A DNA stretch of 64,000 nt from Ideonella benzenivorans (lineage in GTDB: Bacteria > Pseudomonadota > Gammaproteobacteria > Burkholderiales > Burkholderiaceae_C): NCBI RefSeq assembly GCF_020387415.1, contig NZ_JAGWCB010000020.1, positions 124,001-188,000 of the forward strand, written 5' to 3'. The notes under the pieces were generated by a model, which was not told the origin of the DNA, did not search any database, and saw only the letters and a program-made list of their open reading frames with translations. This document shows positions 17,229-25,126 of this stretch, in pieces (the stretch's first letter is position 1; every line of letters begins with the position of its first letter). The position numbers and the translations under genes are program-made.

Positions 17229-17241
17229 GAGGGGATCGCGC

Positions 17242-17264
17242 TTGTCGCGTTTGTCAGGCTTGTC
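17242..17264 (+). repeat. Three TTGTC direct repeats with a nine-base period
   Basis: TTGTC occurs at 17242, 17251 and 17260 in the 50-base gap between the 123-residue gene and the globin-like start. The exact nine-base period in non-coding DNA is notable. Read in the globin frame it would encode an x-D-K repeat, but no start codon precedes it in that gap. Significance unknown. Confidence 0.4.
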
Positions 17265-17278
17265 GCAATGGCGGGGCC

Positions 17279-17650
17279 TCAGCCCCCGGTCAGCGGGGCC
17301 GGGGCCTGTCGCGGGCCCTCGCGCAGCACGCGGGGGCGGCAGCTGTCCAGGCGGTCCATCCGGTCCAGCACGGTCAGCCACTGGCCGTTCTGCAGACGCC
17401 AGGCGATGCGGCGCTCCCGCAGCACCGCCACTTCCAGCGGGAATTCGTCGATGTCGAAGCGATCTTCCGTCACCGTGTGGGTGTGGCGCAGGTAGCAGCG
17501 CTGGCCCTGGGCATCGAGCCCCACCACCATGCGCGCATGGGCCAGGCCGTCCTCATGGGCCTCGTAGCGGGTGGGGACGATCACCTGGCCGGCATAGTCG
17601 ACCGGCAGCTCGTCCAGCCATTGCAGGGGATCGGTGAAGGGTTCAGCCAT
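17279..17650 (-). CDS. Conserved-looking hypothetical protein in the ModE-operator operon (123 aa)
   Basis: I do not recognise this 123-residue protein. It has no signal peptide or membrane helix and is rich in charged and aromatic residues, with a strand-rich middle (YLRHTHTVTEDRFDIDEFPL) and a C-terminal tail of arginine and proline. It looks cytoplasmic and globular. The ATG at 17650 has an excellent ribosome site (GGAGGT) and overlaps the preceding gene by eight bases, so the two are translationally coupled. The globin-like gene follows after 50 bases. Position behind a ModE-type operator suggests a role connected with molybdenum or nitrogen fixation. Confidence 0.72.
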   Translation of the reverse strand: MAEPFTDPLQWLDELPVDYAGQVIVPTRYEAHEDGLAHARMVVGLDAQGQRCYLRHTHTVTEDRFDIDEFPLEVAVLRERRIAWRLQNGQWLTVLDRMDRLDSCRPRVLREGPRQAPAPLTGG

Positions 17651-17867
17651 GGCGCACCTCCAGGGCATGCAGGGCCTGGGCGTCCAGGTCGATCCGGACC
17701 GCCTGCCCGATCCGCGGGCGCCAGCGCTCCGCCTCGGCTGCCGACAGCGGCAGGCGCAGGAACTGCCAGCCCGCCAGGGCCAGGACGGCCTCCGCACCGT
17801 CGGCGGCGACATGGATGCCGCGCAGACAGGCGGTCTGCCAGGGGGAGACATGCGGGACAAGGGACAT
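17643..17867 (-). CDS. Small hypothetical protein, first gene of the ModE-operator operon (74 aa)
   Basis: I do not recognise this 74-residue protein. It has no membrane helix. A strand-like core (AVLALAGWQFLRLPLSAAE) precedes an R-I-G-Q-A-V-R-I-D-L pattern suggesting a small beta-rich fold, but no family can be named. AAGGAG lies seven bases before the ATG at 17867. A promoter embedded in a ModE-type operator lies directly upstream (17883-17913). The last eight bases overlap the start of the next gene. Confidence 0.7.
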   Translation of the reverse strand: MSLVPHVSPWQTACLRGIHVAADGAEAVLALAGWQFLRLPLSAAEAERWRPRIGQAVRIDLDAQALHALEVRHG

Positions 17868-17882
17868 TGGGGGCTCCTTGTT

Positions 17883-17913
17883 TCGTTATATACAAAACAC
17901 TATAGCGAGACAA
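17883..17913 (-). promoter_or_regulatory. ModE-type operator overlapping a sigma-70 promoter
   Basis: The operator is TCGTTATA-N10-TATAGCGA (half-sites 17883-17890 and 17901-17908), with the same layout as the modB operator. On the minus strand a promoter can be read with -35 TTGTCT (17908-17913), a 17-base spacer and -10 TATAAC (17885-17890). The operator thus covers the -10 box and the whole spacer, ideal for repression by Mo-ModE. The downstream gene starts at 17867. The sensor kinase at 18000 is divergent and could also be affected. Confidence 0.8.
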
Positions 17914-17999
17914 CAACAGGCAATCCCCATGCCAGACCAGCGCTCCTCAGGTGCCCCGGCGGTGCCCGGCCCTGATGTTTTCCTGATGGCGGTCCGGTT

Positions 18000-19565
18000 A
18001 TGGTTCGGTTCATGGCAGAGCTTGCAGACAGGGACACGCAGGGCCGCGGCTGGCGGAGCGCGCTGGCCTTGCTCGTCTGGCTGGGGGGCTGGGCGCTGGT
18101 GCTGGGGTTCCAGGCCCGCCTGGACCTGGCCAACGAGGCGCTGATCCTGGTGGCGGCCGGTGCGCTGTCGGCCGTCTGGCTGCCGGTGTGGGGCGCCCTG
18201 GGCCTGGGCCTGGTCGGCATGGTTGCTTTCAACTGGCGCTTCGTGCCGCCACGCGACACGCTGCAGGTGGACAGCACCCAGAATCTGGGGCTGCTGCTGG
18301 GCATGCTGGCGATCACCGTGGAGGTGAGCCTGCTGCTGGCAGCGCAGCGCCGACAGGCCGGTCTGGCCCGCCGTCAGGCCCAAGACGCAGAGGCGCTGCG
18401 GGCCTGGAGCGACCGGCTGCGTGAGAGCCCCGACCCGCAGGCTTTGCTGCCGGAACTGGTGCACCGGCTGGAGACCGCCGTGGACGCGCCAGTGGCCCTG
18501 CTGGCGTGGCGCGAGGCGCCTCGGTGGCCCTTGGAGGAAGCGGCCCTGCAGACGCTGGGCGCACCCGTGGACGAGGAGGCGGGCGCGGCCCTGCGACACA
18601 CCTTGGCCGAGGGCCGCCCCATGGGGCCGGGCACGGGCTACCACGACGGACTGGGTTTCTGGGTGCTGCCAATGCGCGGCACCGGGGTGGCCCAGGGGGC
18701 GGTGGCCGTGTTCGGCCAGGCCGTCGAGGGGGACGGCCAGGCCCTGCGGCAGCACCTGCAGTCCCTGTGCGATCTCTGGGGTGCGGCACGCCAGCGGGCC
18801 CGCGCCGAAGCCGACGAGCAGGCGGCCCGCGAGCGCGAACAGACCCAGTGCGTGCGCAACGCCCTGCTGGCCGCGGTCTCGCACGACTACCGCACCCCGC
18901 TGGCCACCATCCTGGGCGCGGCCTCCTCGCTGCAGACACAGGGCGAACGCATGACCGCCACGCAGCGCGAGCGCCTGGCCCACACCATCGTTGAGGAGAC
19001 CGAGCAGCTGGGGCGCCTGACCGACAACACCCTGCAGCTGGCCCGCCTGGAGGCACCCGGGCTGCGGCTGCACCTGGACTGGGAGTCGGCCGAGGAGGTG
19101 GTCGGTGCGGTGTTGCACCGGGTGCGGCGCCGGCCGGGCGGCGAGCGGGTCAACGGCCGGGTGGAACCGGATCTGCCGCTGCTGCGTTGCGATGCGCTGC
19201 TGCTGGCCCAGTTGCTGGACAACCTGGTGGACAACGCCTTGCGCTACAGCCCGCCCGCATCGCCGATCGAGGTGCTGGCCCGCCAGCAGGACGGGCAGGT
19301 GGTGCTGGCCGTGCGGGACCGGGGGCCCGGGGTGCCCGCCGCCTGGCGGGACAAGGTGTTTGAACCCTTCCAGCGCGGCCCGGGTATCGGGGCGGATGGG
19401 GCCCGGGCGGGCGCGGGGGTTGGGCTGGCGGTGTGCCGGGCCATTGCCCGTGCCCATGGGGGCGAGATGCGCGTGCGACGGCGGGCCCACGGAGGCTGCG
19501 CGTTGGAGTGCTGGCTGCCCGTGGCCAGACAGCCCGCCCCGCCCGAAGCGGAGGTGTGGTCATGA
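18000..19565 (+). CDS. KdpD-like sensor histidine kinase without the N-terminal KdpD/USP region
   Basis: A 521-residue membrane kinase matching the C-terminal half of KdpD. It has four membrane helices of the DUF4118 type (about residues 20-105), a GAF-like segment (about 125-260), a histidine box with the phospho-acceptor in VSHDYRTPLATILGAA (about 297), and an ATPase domain with N-box LLDNLVDNALRYSPP and a G-x-G lid region. Full KdpD has about 900 residues, and the missing part includes its Walker A and universal-stress-protein domains. The response regulator overlaps it by four bases. The neighbouring gene is kup, not kdpFABC. The start is uncertain (18000 or 18012). Confidence 0.88.
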   Translation: MVRFMAELADRDTQGRGWRSALALLVWLGGWALVLGFQARLDLANEALILVAAGALSAVWLPVWGALGLGLVGMVAFNWRFVPPRDTLQVDSTQNLGLLLGMLAITVEVSLLLAAQRRQAGLARRQAQDAEALRAWSDRLRESPDPQALLPELVHRLETAVDAPVALLAWREAPRWPLEEAALQTLGAPVDEEAGAALRHTLAEGRPMGPGTGYHDGLGFWVLPMRGTGVAQGAVAVFGQAVEGDGQALRQHLQSLCDLWGAARQRARAEADEQAAREREQTQCVRNALLAAVSHDYRTPLATILGAASSLQTQGERMTATQRERLAHTIVEETEQLGRLTDNTLQLARLEAPGLRLHLDWESAEEVVGAVLHRVRRRPGGERVNGRVEPDLPLLRCDALLLAQLLDNLVDNALRYSPPASPIEVLARQQDGQVVLAVRDRGPGVPAAWRDKVFEPFQRGPGIGADGARAGAGVGLAVCRAIARAHGGEMRVRRRAHGGCALECWLPVARQPAPPEAEVWS

Positions 19566-20275
19566 GCCAGCGGGTGCTGCTGGTCGAGGACGACCGCGAG
19601 CTGCGCACGCTGTGGTGCGAGGCCCTGGCCCTGGAGGGGCACGCGGTCCAGACCGCGGCCAGCCTGGCCGAGGCCCTGGCCCTGTGGCGCCACGGCGGGA
19701 CGGCCCGCCCCGAGCTGGTCATCCTGGACCTGGGCTTGCCCGATGGCGAGGGCGCTGACTTCCTGGCCACCGTGCGGCGGGAGGGCGCCGTGCCGGTGCT
19801 GGTGGTCTCGGCGCGCCAGGCCGATGAGCACAAGATCGGGCTGCTCGATGCCGGCGCGGACGACTACCTGGTGAAACCCTTCAGCGTGGGCGAGCTGCTG
19901 GCCCGCATGCGGGTGGCCTGGCGCCACCGGGGCACCACCGTGGCGCCGGCGGCCCTGACTTACCGCCATGGAGCGCTGGCGATCGATCTGGCCAGCCGGC
20001 GGGTGACGCGCGGCGGCGAGCCGGTGCACCTCACACCGACGGAGTTCAAGCTGCTGGCCCGGCTCGTGCGCAGTGCCGGGCAGGTCGTCACCCACCGTCA
20101 GCTGCTGTCCGATGTCTGGGGGGCCGAGTGCGTGGAGCAGACTCAGTACCTGCGGCTCTACATGGGGCAGTTGCGGGCCAAGCTGGAGGAGCAGGCCTCA
20201 GCCCCGCGTTGCTTGCTCACCGAGCCCGGGGTGGGCTACCGTCTGGTCGATGTGGAGGATGAACCACTGGCCTGA
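19562..20275 (+). CDS. KdpE-like response regulator, OmpR family
   Basis: A 237-residue transcription factor and partner of the upstream kinase. The receiver domain has acidic residues in VEDDRE, the phospho-acceptor Asp in LVILDLGLPD (about residue 58) and the switch Lys in LVKPF. The winged helix follows (about 130-230) with HLTPTEFKLLARLV and a C-terminal GVGYRLVD. These blocks are KdpE-like. ATGA overlap with the kinase gene implies coupling. It lies 54 bases before kup, its likely target. Confidence 0.92.
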   Translation: MSQRVLLVEDDRELRTLWCEALALEGHAVQTAASLAEALALWRHGGTARPELVILDLGLPDGEGADFLATVRREGAVPVLVVSARQADEHKIGLLDAGADDYLVKPFSVGELLARMRVAWRHRGTTVAPAALTYRHGALAIDLASRRVTRGGEPVHLTPTEFKLLARLVRSAGQVVTHRQLLSDVWGAECVEQTQYLRLYMGQLRAKLEEQASAPRCLLTEPGVGYRLVDVEDEPLA

Positions 20276-20329
20276 ACCGGCTCCCCGGGGCTTATGCCTT
20301 CCTGATCCCTGTCGCGGCACACTGACACC

Positions 20330-22240
20330 ATGAGCACAGACATCTCCCACGAAGCTTCCCCCCCCCACCCGGGAGGGGCCCACGGTCCCCTGGGTGCCCT
20401 GGTGCTGGGGGCCATCGGCGTCGTCTACGGCGACATCGGCACCAGCCCGCTCTACACGATGGCGGAGGTGTTCTCGCCGGCCAACGGCGTGCCGCTGACG
20501 CCCGAGGCGGTGACGGGGGCGGTGTCCACCCTGTTCTGGGCCCTGATGTTCGTGGTCACGCTCAAGTACGTGGTGCTGATCCTGCGGGCTGACAACCGCG
20601 GCGAAGGCGGCATCCTGGCGCTCACCGCGCTGGCGGCCCAGGCGGTCGGTGGCCGGCCGGGGCGGCGCGCGGTGCTGCTGATGCTGGGCGTGTTCGGCGC
20701 CACGCTGTTCTATGGTGACAGCATCATCACGCCAGCCATCTCGGTGCTGGGGGCGGTCGAGGGGCTGTCCGTCGTGGCGCCGGGGCTCTCGCGTGCGGTG
20801 CTGCCCTTGTCGCTGGTGGTGCTGGTGGCCTTGTTCGCCATGCAGCGCCGGGGCACGGCGTCGGTCGGGCGGCTGTTCGGCCCGGTCATCGTGGTCTGGT
20901 TCCTAACGTTGGCCGCCACCGGCCTGTGGCAGATCCTGAAGGCGCCGGCCATCCTGGCGGCGCTCAATCCCGTGCACGCGCTGCATTTCCTGCTGGAGCG
21001 GGGCTGGCATGTGTTCGCCGCACTGGGCGCCATCGTGCTGGCGCTGACCGGGGCCGAGGCGCTGTATGCCGACATGGGGCACTTTGGCCGCCGGCCCATC
21101 CAGCTGGCCTGGACCGGCCTGGTGCTGCCCGCGCTGGCGCTGAACTACCTGGGCCAGGGGGCCCTGCTGCTGCAGGAGCCGGCGGCGCTGGCCAGTCCCT
21201 TCTTCCACATGTTCCCGGACGCCTGGCGGCCCGCGGCGGTGGTGCTGGCCACCCTGGCGGCCATCATCGCCTCGCAGGCGGTGATTTCCGGCGCGTTCTC
21301 GATGACGCGCCAGTCCATGCTGATGGGCTTTCTGCCGCGCATGGCGGTGCGCCACACCTCGGCCCGGGAGCAGGGGCAGATCTACATGCCGCTGGTCAAC
21401 TGGCTGTTGCTGGCGGGCGTGCTGGCGGCGGTGCTGGCGTTCCGCAGCTCGGCGGCGCTGGCCGGGGCCTATGGCGTGGCGGTGACGCTGACCATGCTGA
21501 TCACCACCGTGCTGGCCTATGTCGTGGTCAGCAAGGTCTGGCGCCTGCCGGTCTGGGCGGTGGTGCCGGCCACCGCGCTGTTCCTGACCGTGGACCTGGC
21601 GCTGTTTGCCGGCTGCGCCCTCAAGTTCACCGACGGCGGCTGGTTCCCGCTGGCCATGGCCGGTCTGTTCTTCACCGTCATGAGCACCTGGCGGCACGGC
21701 CGCGTCCTGGTGCTGGAGGCCATCCGCCGCGAGGGGCTGGACCTGCTGCCCTTCGTGCAGGAGATGTCGGCCAGCCCTATGCCCCGGGCCGCCCGGGTCG
21801 CGGTCTACGCGGTGGCCGATCCCACCACCGTGCCTCAGGCCATGCTGCACAACCTCAAGCACAACCAGGTGCTGCATGAGCGCAATGTGATCCTGAACGT
21901 GCGCTTTGCCGACCAGCCCTGGGTGGACGAATCCGAGCGGGCCACGGTGGAGCTGCTGGCGCCGGGGTTCTGGCGCGTGCTGCTGGTGTTTGGCTTCATG
22001 GAAACACCGGACGTGCCCCATGCGCTGGCCCAGTGTGGCGCGCAGGGCCTGGAGGTGCCGTTGTTCGAGACCAGCTACTTCCTGAGCCGAGAGACGGTGG
22101 TGTCCACGCCCGGTGGTGGCATGGCCGCCTGGCGCGAGCGCCTGTTCGCCACCCTCAGCCGCAATGCGGGCAATGCCGCCCACTTTTTCCAGCTGCCCGA
22201 CAACGCGGTGGTCGAGCTGGGGACCCGGGTGCAGATCTGA
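20330..22240 (+). CDS. kup: Low-affinity potassium transporter Kup (TrkD)
   Basis: A potassium-proton symporter of 636 residues with about twelve membrane helices and a C-terminal cytoplasmic domain. The family signature [13 protein letters not shown] occurs near residue 31, and [19 protein letters not shown] near 120. The segment [11 protein letters not shown] is also characteristic. The N-terminal 20 residues (His/Pro rich) are species-specific. Its position directly after a KdpDE-like pair suggests potassium- or osmotic-responsive control. Confidence 0.96.
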   Translation: MSTDISHEASPPHPGGAHGPLGALVLGAIGVVYGDIGTSPLYTMAEVFSPANGVPLTPEAVTGAVSTLFWALMFVVTLKYVVLILRADNRGEGGILALTALAAQAVGGRPGRRAVLLMLGVFGATLFYGDSIITPAISVLGAVEGLSVVAPGLSRAVLPLSLVVLVALFAMQRRGTASVGRLFGPVIVVWFLTLAATGLWQILKAPAILAALNPVHALHFLLERGWHVFAALGAIVLALTGAEALYADMGHFGRRPIQLAWTGLVLPALALNYLGQGALLLQEPAALASPFFHMFPDAWRPAAVVLATLAAIIASQAVISGAFSMTRQSMLMGFLPRMAVRHTSAREQGQIYMPLVNWLLLAGVLAAVLAFRSSAALAGAYGVAVTLTMLITTVLAYVVVSKVWRLPVWAVVPATALFLTVDLALFAGCALKFTDGGWFPLAMAGLFFTVMSTWRHGRVLVLEAIRREGLDLLPFVQEMSASPMPRAARVAVYAVADPTTVPQAMLHNLKHNQVLHERNVILNVRFADQPWVDESERATVELLAPGFWRVLLVFGFMETPDVPHALAQCGAQGLEVPLFETSYFLSRETVVSTPGGGMAAWRERLFATLSRNAGNAAHFFQLPDNAVVELGTRVQI

Positions 22241-22264
22241 CCGGCCCCGGTGCCCTGCCGTCGG

Positions 22265-23251
22265 TCAGGGCACCAGCACGGCCGCGCCCACCAGCTCGCC
22301 TGCCCGCAGCTGGCGCAGCGCCTCGTTGGCCTCGGTGAGCGGGAACACCGTGGTGGTCACCTCCAGCTGCAGCGTGCGGGCGGCGGCCAGGAACTCCTCG
22401 CCGTCAGCACGGGTGAGGTTGGCCACCGAGCGGACCTGGCGCTCCTCCCACAGCAGGCGGTAGCGAAAGGCCGGGATGTCGCTCATGTGGATGCCGGCGC
22501 ACACCACCGTGCCGCCCTTGCGCAGCTGCGCCAGCGAGATCGGCACCAGCGCGCCCACCGGCGCGAAGATCAGGGCCGCGTCCAGCGGCTCGGGCGAGGG
22601 CTCGTCGGAGCCGCCGGCCCAGACGGCACCCAGCGAGCGGGCCAGGGCCTGCGCGGCGGTGTCGCCCGGCCGGGTGAAGGCCAGCACCCGCCGGCCCTGC
22701 TGTCGCGCCACCTGGGCGATCAGGTGAGCGGCAGCACCAAAGCCGTACAGGCCCAGGGTCTGGGCGTCGCCCGCCATGCGCAGCGCGCGCCAGCCGATCA
22801 GGCCGGCACACATCAGCGGCGCGGCATGCACATCGTCCAGCGGCACGTCCTCCAGCGAGAAGCAGTACTGCGCGTTGGCGATGACCTGGGTGGCGAAGCC
22901 GCCGTCGCGCAGATAGCCGGTGAAGACAGGCGTGTCGCAGAGGTTCTCCTGCCCGTGGCCGCAGTAGAAGCAGTGGCCGCAGGTGCCGCCCAGCCAGGGC
23001 ACGCCCACGCGCTCGCCCAGGCGCAGGCCGCTGACGCCGGGGCCCAGCGCCTCCACAGTGCCGACGATCTCATGGCCGGGCACGATGGGCAGCGGCCCCG
23101 GGGGCAGGTCGCCATCGACCACATGCAGGTCGGTGCGGCAGACGGCACAGGCCCGCACCGCCAGCCGCACCTCGCCCGGGCCGGGTTCCGGCTGTGGGCG
23201 TTGTTGGGGCACCAGGGGCTGGCCGATCGCCGGCAGGGTCATCGCAAGCAT
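22265..23251 (-). CDS. Zinc-dependent alcohol dehydrogenase
   Basis: A medium-chain alcohol dehydrogenase of about 328 residues. Zinc-binding elements are visible: CRTDLH (catalytic Cys), GHEIVGTVE, and the structural-zinc lobe CGHCFYCGHGQENLC. The nucleotide-binding segment reads LYGFGAAAH, an altered form of the usual G-x-G-x-x-G. I prefer the Met at 23251 because GGAG lies six bases upstream; Met at 23263 would add four residues. Substrate unknown. It is convergent with kup and 34 bases from mobA's end on the same strand. Confidence 0.9.
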   Translation of the reverse strand: MLAMTLPAIGQPLVPQQRPQPEPGPGEVRLAVRACAVCRTDLHVVDGDLPPGPLPIVPGHEIVGTVEALGPGVSGLRLGERVGVPWLGGTCGHCFYCGHGQENLCDTPVFTGYLRDGGFATQVIANAQYCFSLEDVPLDDVHAAPLMCAGLIGWRALRMAGDAQTLGLYGFGAAAHLIAQVARQQGRRVLAFTRPGDTAAQALARSLGAVWAGGSDEPSPEPLDAALIFAPVGALVPISLAQLRKGGTVVCAGIHMSDIPAFRYRLLWEERQVRSVANLTRADGEEFLAAARTLQLEVTTTVFPLTEANEALRQLRAGELVGAAVLVP

Positions 23252-23297
23252 CACGCACTCCATGCGAGGGGATGCGACGATTGTGCGACGGACCCGG

Positions 23298-23930
23298 TCA
23301 GCGAGTGTGGCGCTGGCGCAGGTCCTCGGGGGTGTTGACGTTCAGGAAGGCGGGGCCGTCGTCGAACGCCACCTCCACGGTGGCGTGGCGGGCCAGCCAG
23401 TCGCGTACCCGCCGGCCGCCCTGCTGCAGGTAGAGCGCCAGGTCGTCCTTCAGCCGCACCTGCAGCAGGCAGAACACCGGGTGCAGCTTGGGCGCCCAGT
23501 GGCCGGCCTCGTCGGGCGCGGGGGCCACGGCCACCGCCAGGTCGGCACCGGCTGTCTGGACGGCATCGACCAGCCGGGCCACCACGTCGCCGGGGAAGTC
23601 CGGACAGTCGCAGGGCACGCTGGCCAGCCAGGGCGTGTCGGCATGGGTCAGGCCGGTCAGCAGGCCGGCCAGAGGGCCGGGCTGATCGGGCAGAGTGTCC
23701 GGCCAGACCGGCACGCCCAGCGCGCGGTAGGCCGCCAGATGGCGGTTGGCGCTGAGGCCGATCGGGCCCACCTGCGGCCGCAGCCGTTCCAGGGCCCGTG
23801 CCGCCAGCGGTTGGTCGTGCAGGGGCAGCAGCCCCTTGTCTTCGCCCCCCATGCGCCGGCCCCGGCCACCGGCCAGCACCAGCCCGGTGATGGCCTCGCG
23901 GGGGATGGCGCTGGGCGATGTGGGCGCCAC
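23298..23930 (-). CDS. mobA: Molybdenum cofactor guanylyltransferase MobA
   Basis: Transfers GMP to Mo-molybdopterin, giving the MGD cofactor of DMSO-reductase-family enzymes. The N-terminal nucleotide-binding loop LAGGRGRRMGGEDKG and later blocks (SANRH, DTLPDQPGPLAGLLTGL, VPCDCPDFP) match MobA. No ATG precedes the loop in this frame after the upstream gene ends, so I chose the GTG at 23930, which lies just after the apbC stop and gives 210 residues. Its product could serve the molybdopterin oxidoreductase at the right edge of the window. Confidence 0.88.
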   Translation of the reverse strand: MAPTSPSAIPREAITGLVLAGGRGRRMGGEDKGLLPLHDQPLAARALERLRPQVGPIGLSANRHLAAYRALGVPVWPDTLPDQPGPLAGLLTGLTHADTPWLASVPCDCPDFPGDVVARLVDAVQTAGADLAVAVAPAPDEAGHWAPKLHPVFCLLQVRLKDDLALYLQQGGRRVRDWLARHATVEVAFDDGPAFLNVNTPEDLRQRHTR

Positions 23931-23931
23931 C

Positions 23932-25026
23932 TCAGGTGTTCTTCGAGACGGTGATGGTCGGGAACTTGGACGAAAAGTCCTTGGCCCGCTGTGCCACCGT
24001 GACCGCCACCTGGCGGGCAACGGCCTTGTACAGACCGGCGATCTCGCTGTCCGGCGCGGCCAGCACGGTGGGGTGGCCGGCGTCGGCCTGTTCACGGATC
24101 GAGCGGTTGAGCGGCAGGGCGCCCAGGTAGTCCACGCCGTACTCGGCCGCCATGGTCTTGCCACCATCCACGCCGAAGATGTGTTCGGTGTGGCCGCAGT
24201 GGGGGCAGCAGTAGACGGCCATGTTCTCGACGATGCCGAGGATGGGCACGCCCACCTTCTCGAACATCTTCAGGCCCTTCTTGGCGTCCAGCAGGGCGAT
24301 GTCCTGCGGCGTGGTGACGATGACCGCGCCGGTGATGGGCACGCGCTGGCTCAGCGAGAGCTGGATGTCGCCGGTGCCGGGGGGCATGTCCACCAGCAGG
24401 TAGTCCAGTTCCTTCCAGTTCGTCTGGCGCAGCAGCTGGTCCAGGGCCTGGGTGGCCATCGGGCCGCGCCAGATCATGGCCTCGTCCGGGGCGACCAGGA
24501 AGCCGATCGAGTTGACCTGCACGCCGTGGTTCTGCAGCGGCTCCATGCTCTGGCCGTCCAGGGATTCGGGCCGCTGGCCGGACAGGCCCATCATCATGGG
24601 TTGGCTGGGGCCGTAGATGTCGGCGTCCAGGATGCCGACCCGGGCCCCTTCGGCGGCCAGCGCCAGGGCCAGGTTGACGGTGGTGGTGCTCTTGCCCACG
24701 CCGCCCTTGCCAGAGGCCACGGCGATGATGTTCTTCACCCCGGGCAGCAGGGCCACGCCGCGCTGCACCTGGTGCGGGGTGATCTCGCTGCGGATGTCGA
24801 TCTCGACCGGGCCGGTGAGGCCGGCCTGGCGCAGGGCACCGGTCAGCTGCTGGCGCAGGCTGTCGTGCAGGCTGCGGGCCGGGTAGCCCAGCACCAGCTC
24901 GAAGCCGACGCCCTCGCCACCGAGCTTCAGGTTCTTGATCTGCCGGGTGCTGACGAAGTCCTTGCCCGTCAACGGGTCGATGACGGTCTGCAGGGCTTGG
25001 AGGACGGCGGGTTCGGTCAGGGCCAT
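23932..25026 (-). CDS. apbC: Iron-sulfur cluster carrier protein ApbC/Mrp
   Basis: A P-loop NTPase that binds and transfers Fe-S clusters, 364 residues. It has an N-terminal DUF59/MIP18 domain (about residues 5-80), a deviant Walker A GKGGVGKST near 105, and a C-x-x-C in CCPHCGHTEHIFG used for cluster binding. I chose the Met at 25026, which starts the DUF59 domain directly. mobA follows immediately and may be co-transcribed. The protein could support nitrogenase and molybdoenzyme maturation; this is inference. Confidence 0.94.
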   Translation of the reverse strand: MALTEPAVLQALQTVIDPLTGKDFVSTRQIKNLKLGGEGVGFELVLGYPARSLHDSLRQQLTGALRQAGLTGPVEIDIRSEITPHQVQRGVALLPGVKNIIAVASGKGGVGKSTTTVNLALALAAEGARVGILDADIYGPSQPMMMGLSGQRPESLDGQSMEPLQNHGVQVNSIGFLVAPDEAMIWRGPMATQALDQLLRQTNWKELDYLLVDMPPGTGDIQLSLSQRVPITGAVIVTTPQDIALLDAKKGLKMFEKVGVPILGIVENMAVYCCPHCGHTEHIFGVDGGKTMAAEYGVDYLGALPLNRSIREQADAGHPTVLAAPDSEIAGLYKAVARQVAVTVAQRAKDFSSKFPTITVSKNT

Positions 25027-25126
25027 GGCGTCGGGTGCGCAGGTTCGTGGAGTGGACAACGGCCCCACAGTCTAGCGAGGGGGCAACACCCGTGCAGCCC
25101 GCGGGGCTGAAGCCCCGGGGCGGTGC

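Noticed and set aside
17886-19490. A long minus-strand frame opposite the sensor kinase
   Set aside because: The plus strand holds clear histidine kinase motifs and the minus frame has Gln/Pro/Gly-rich composition without domains.
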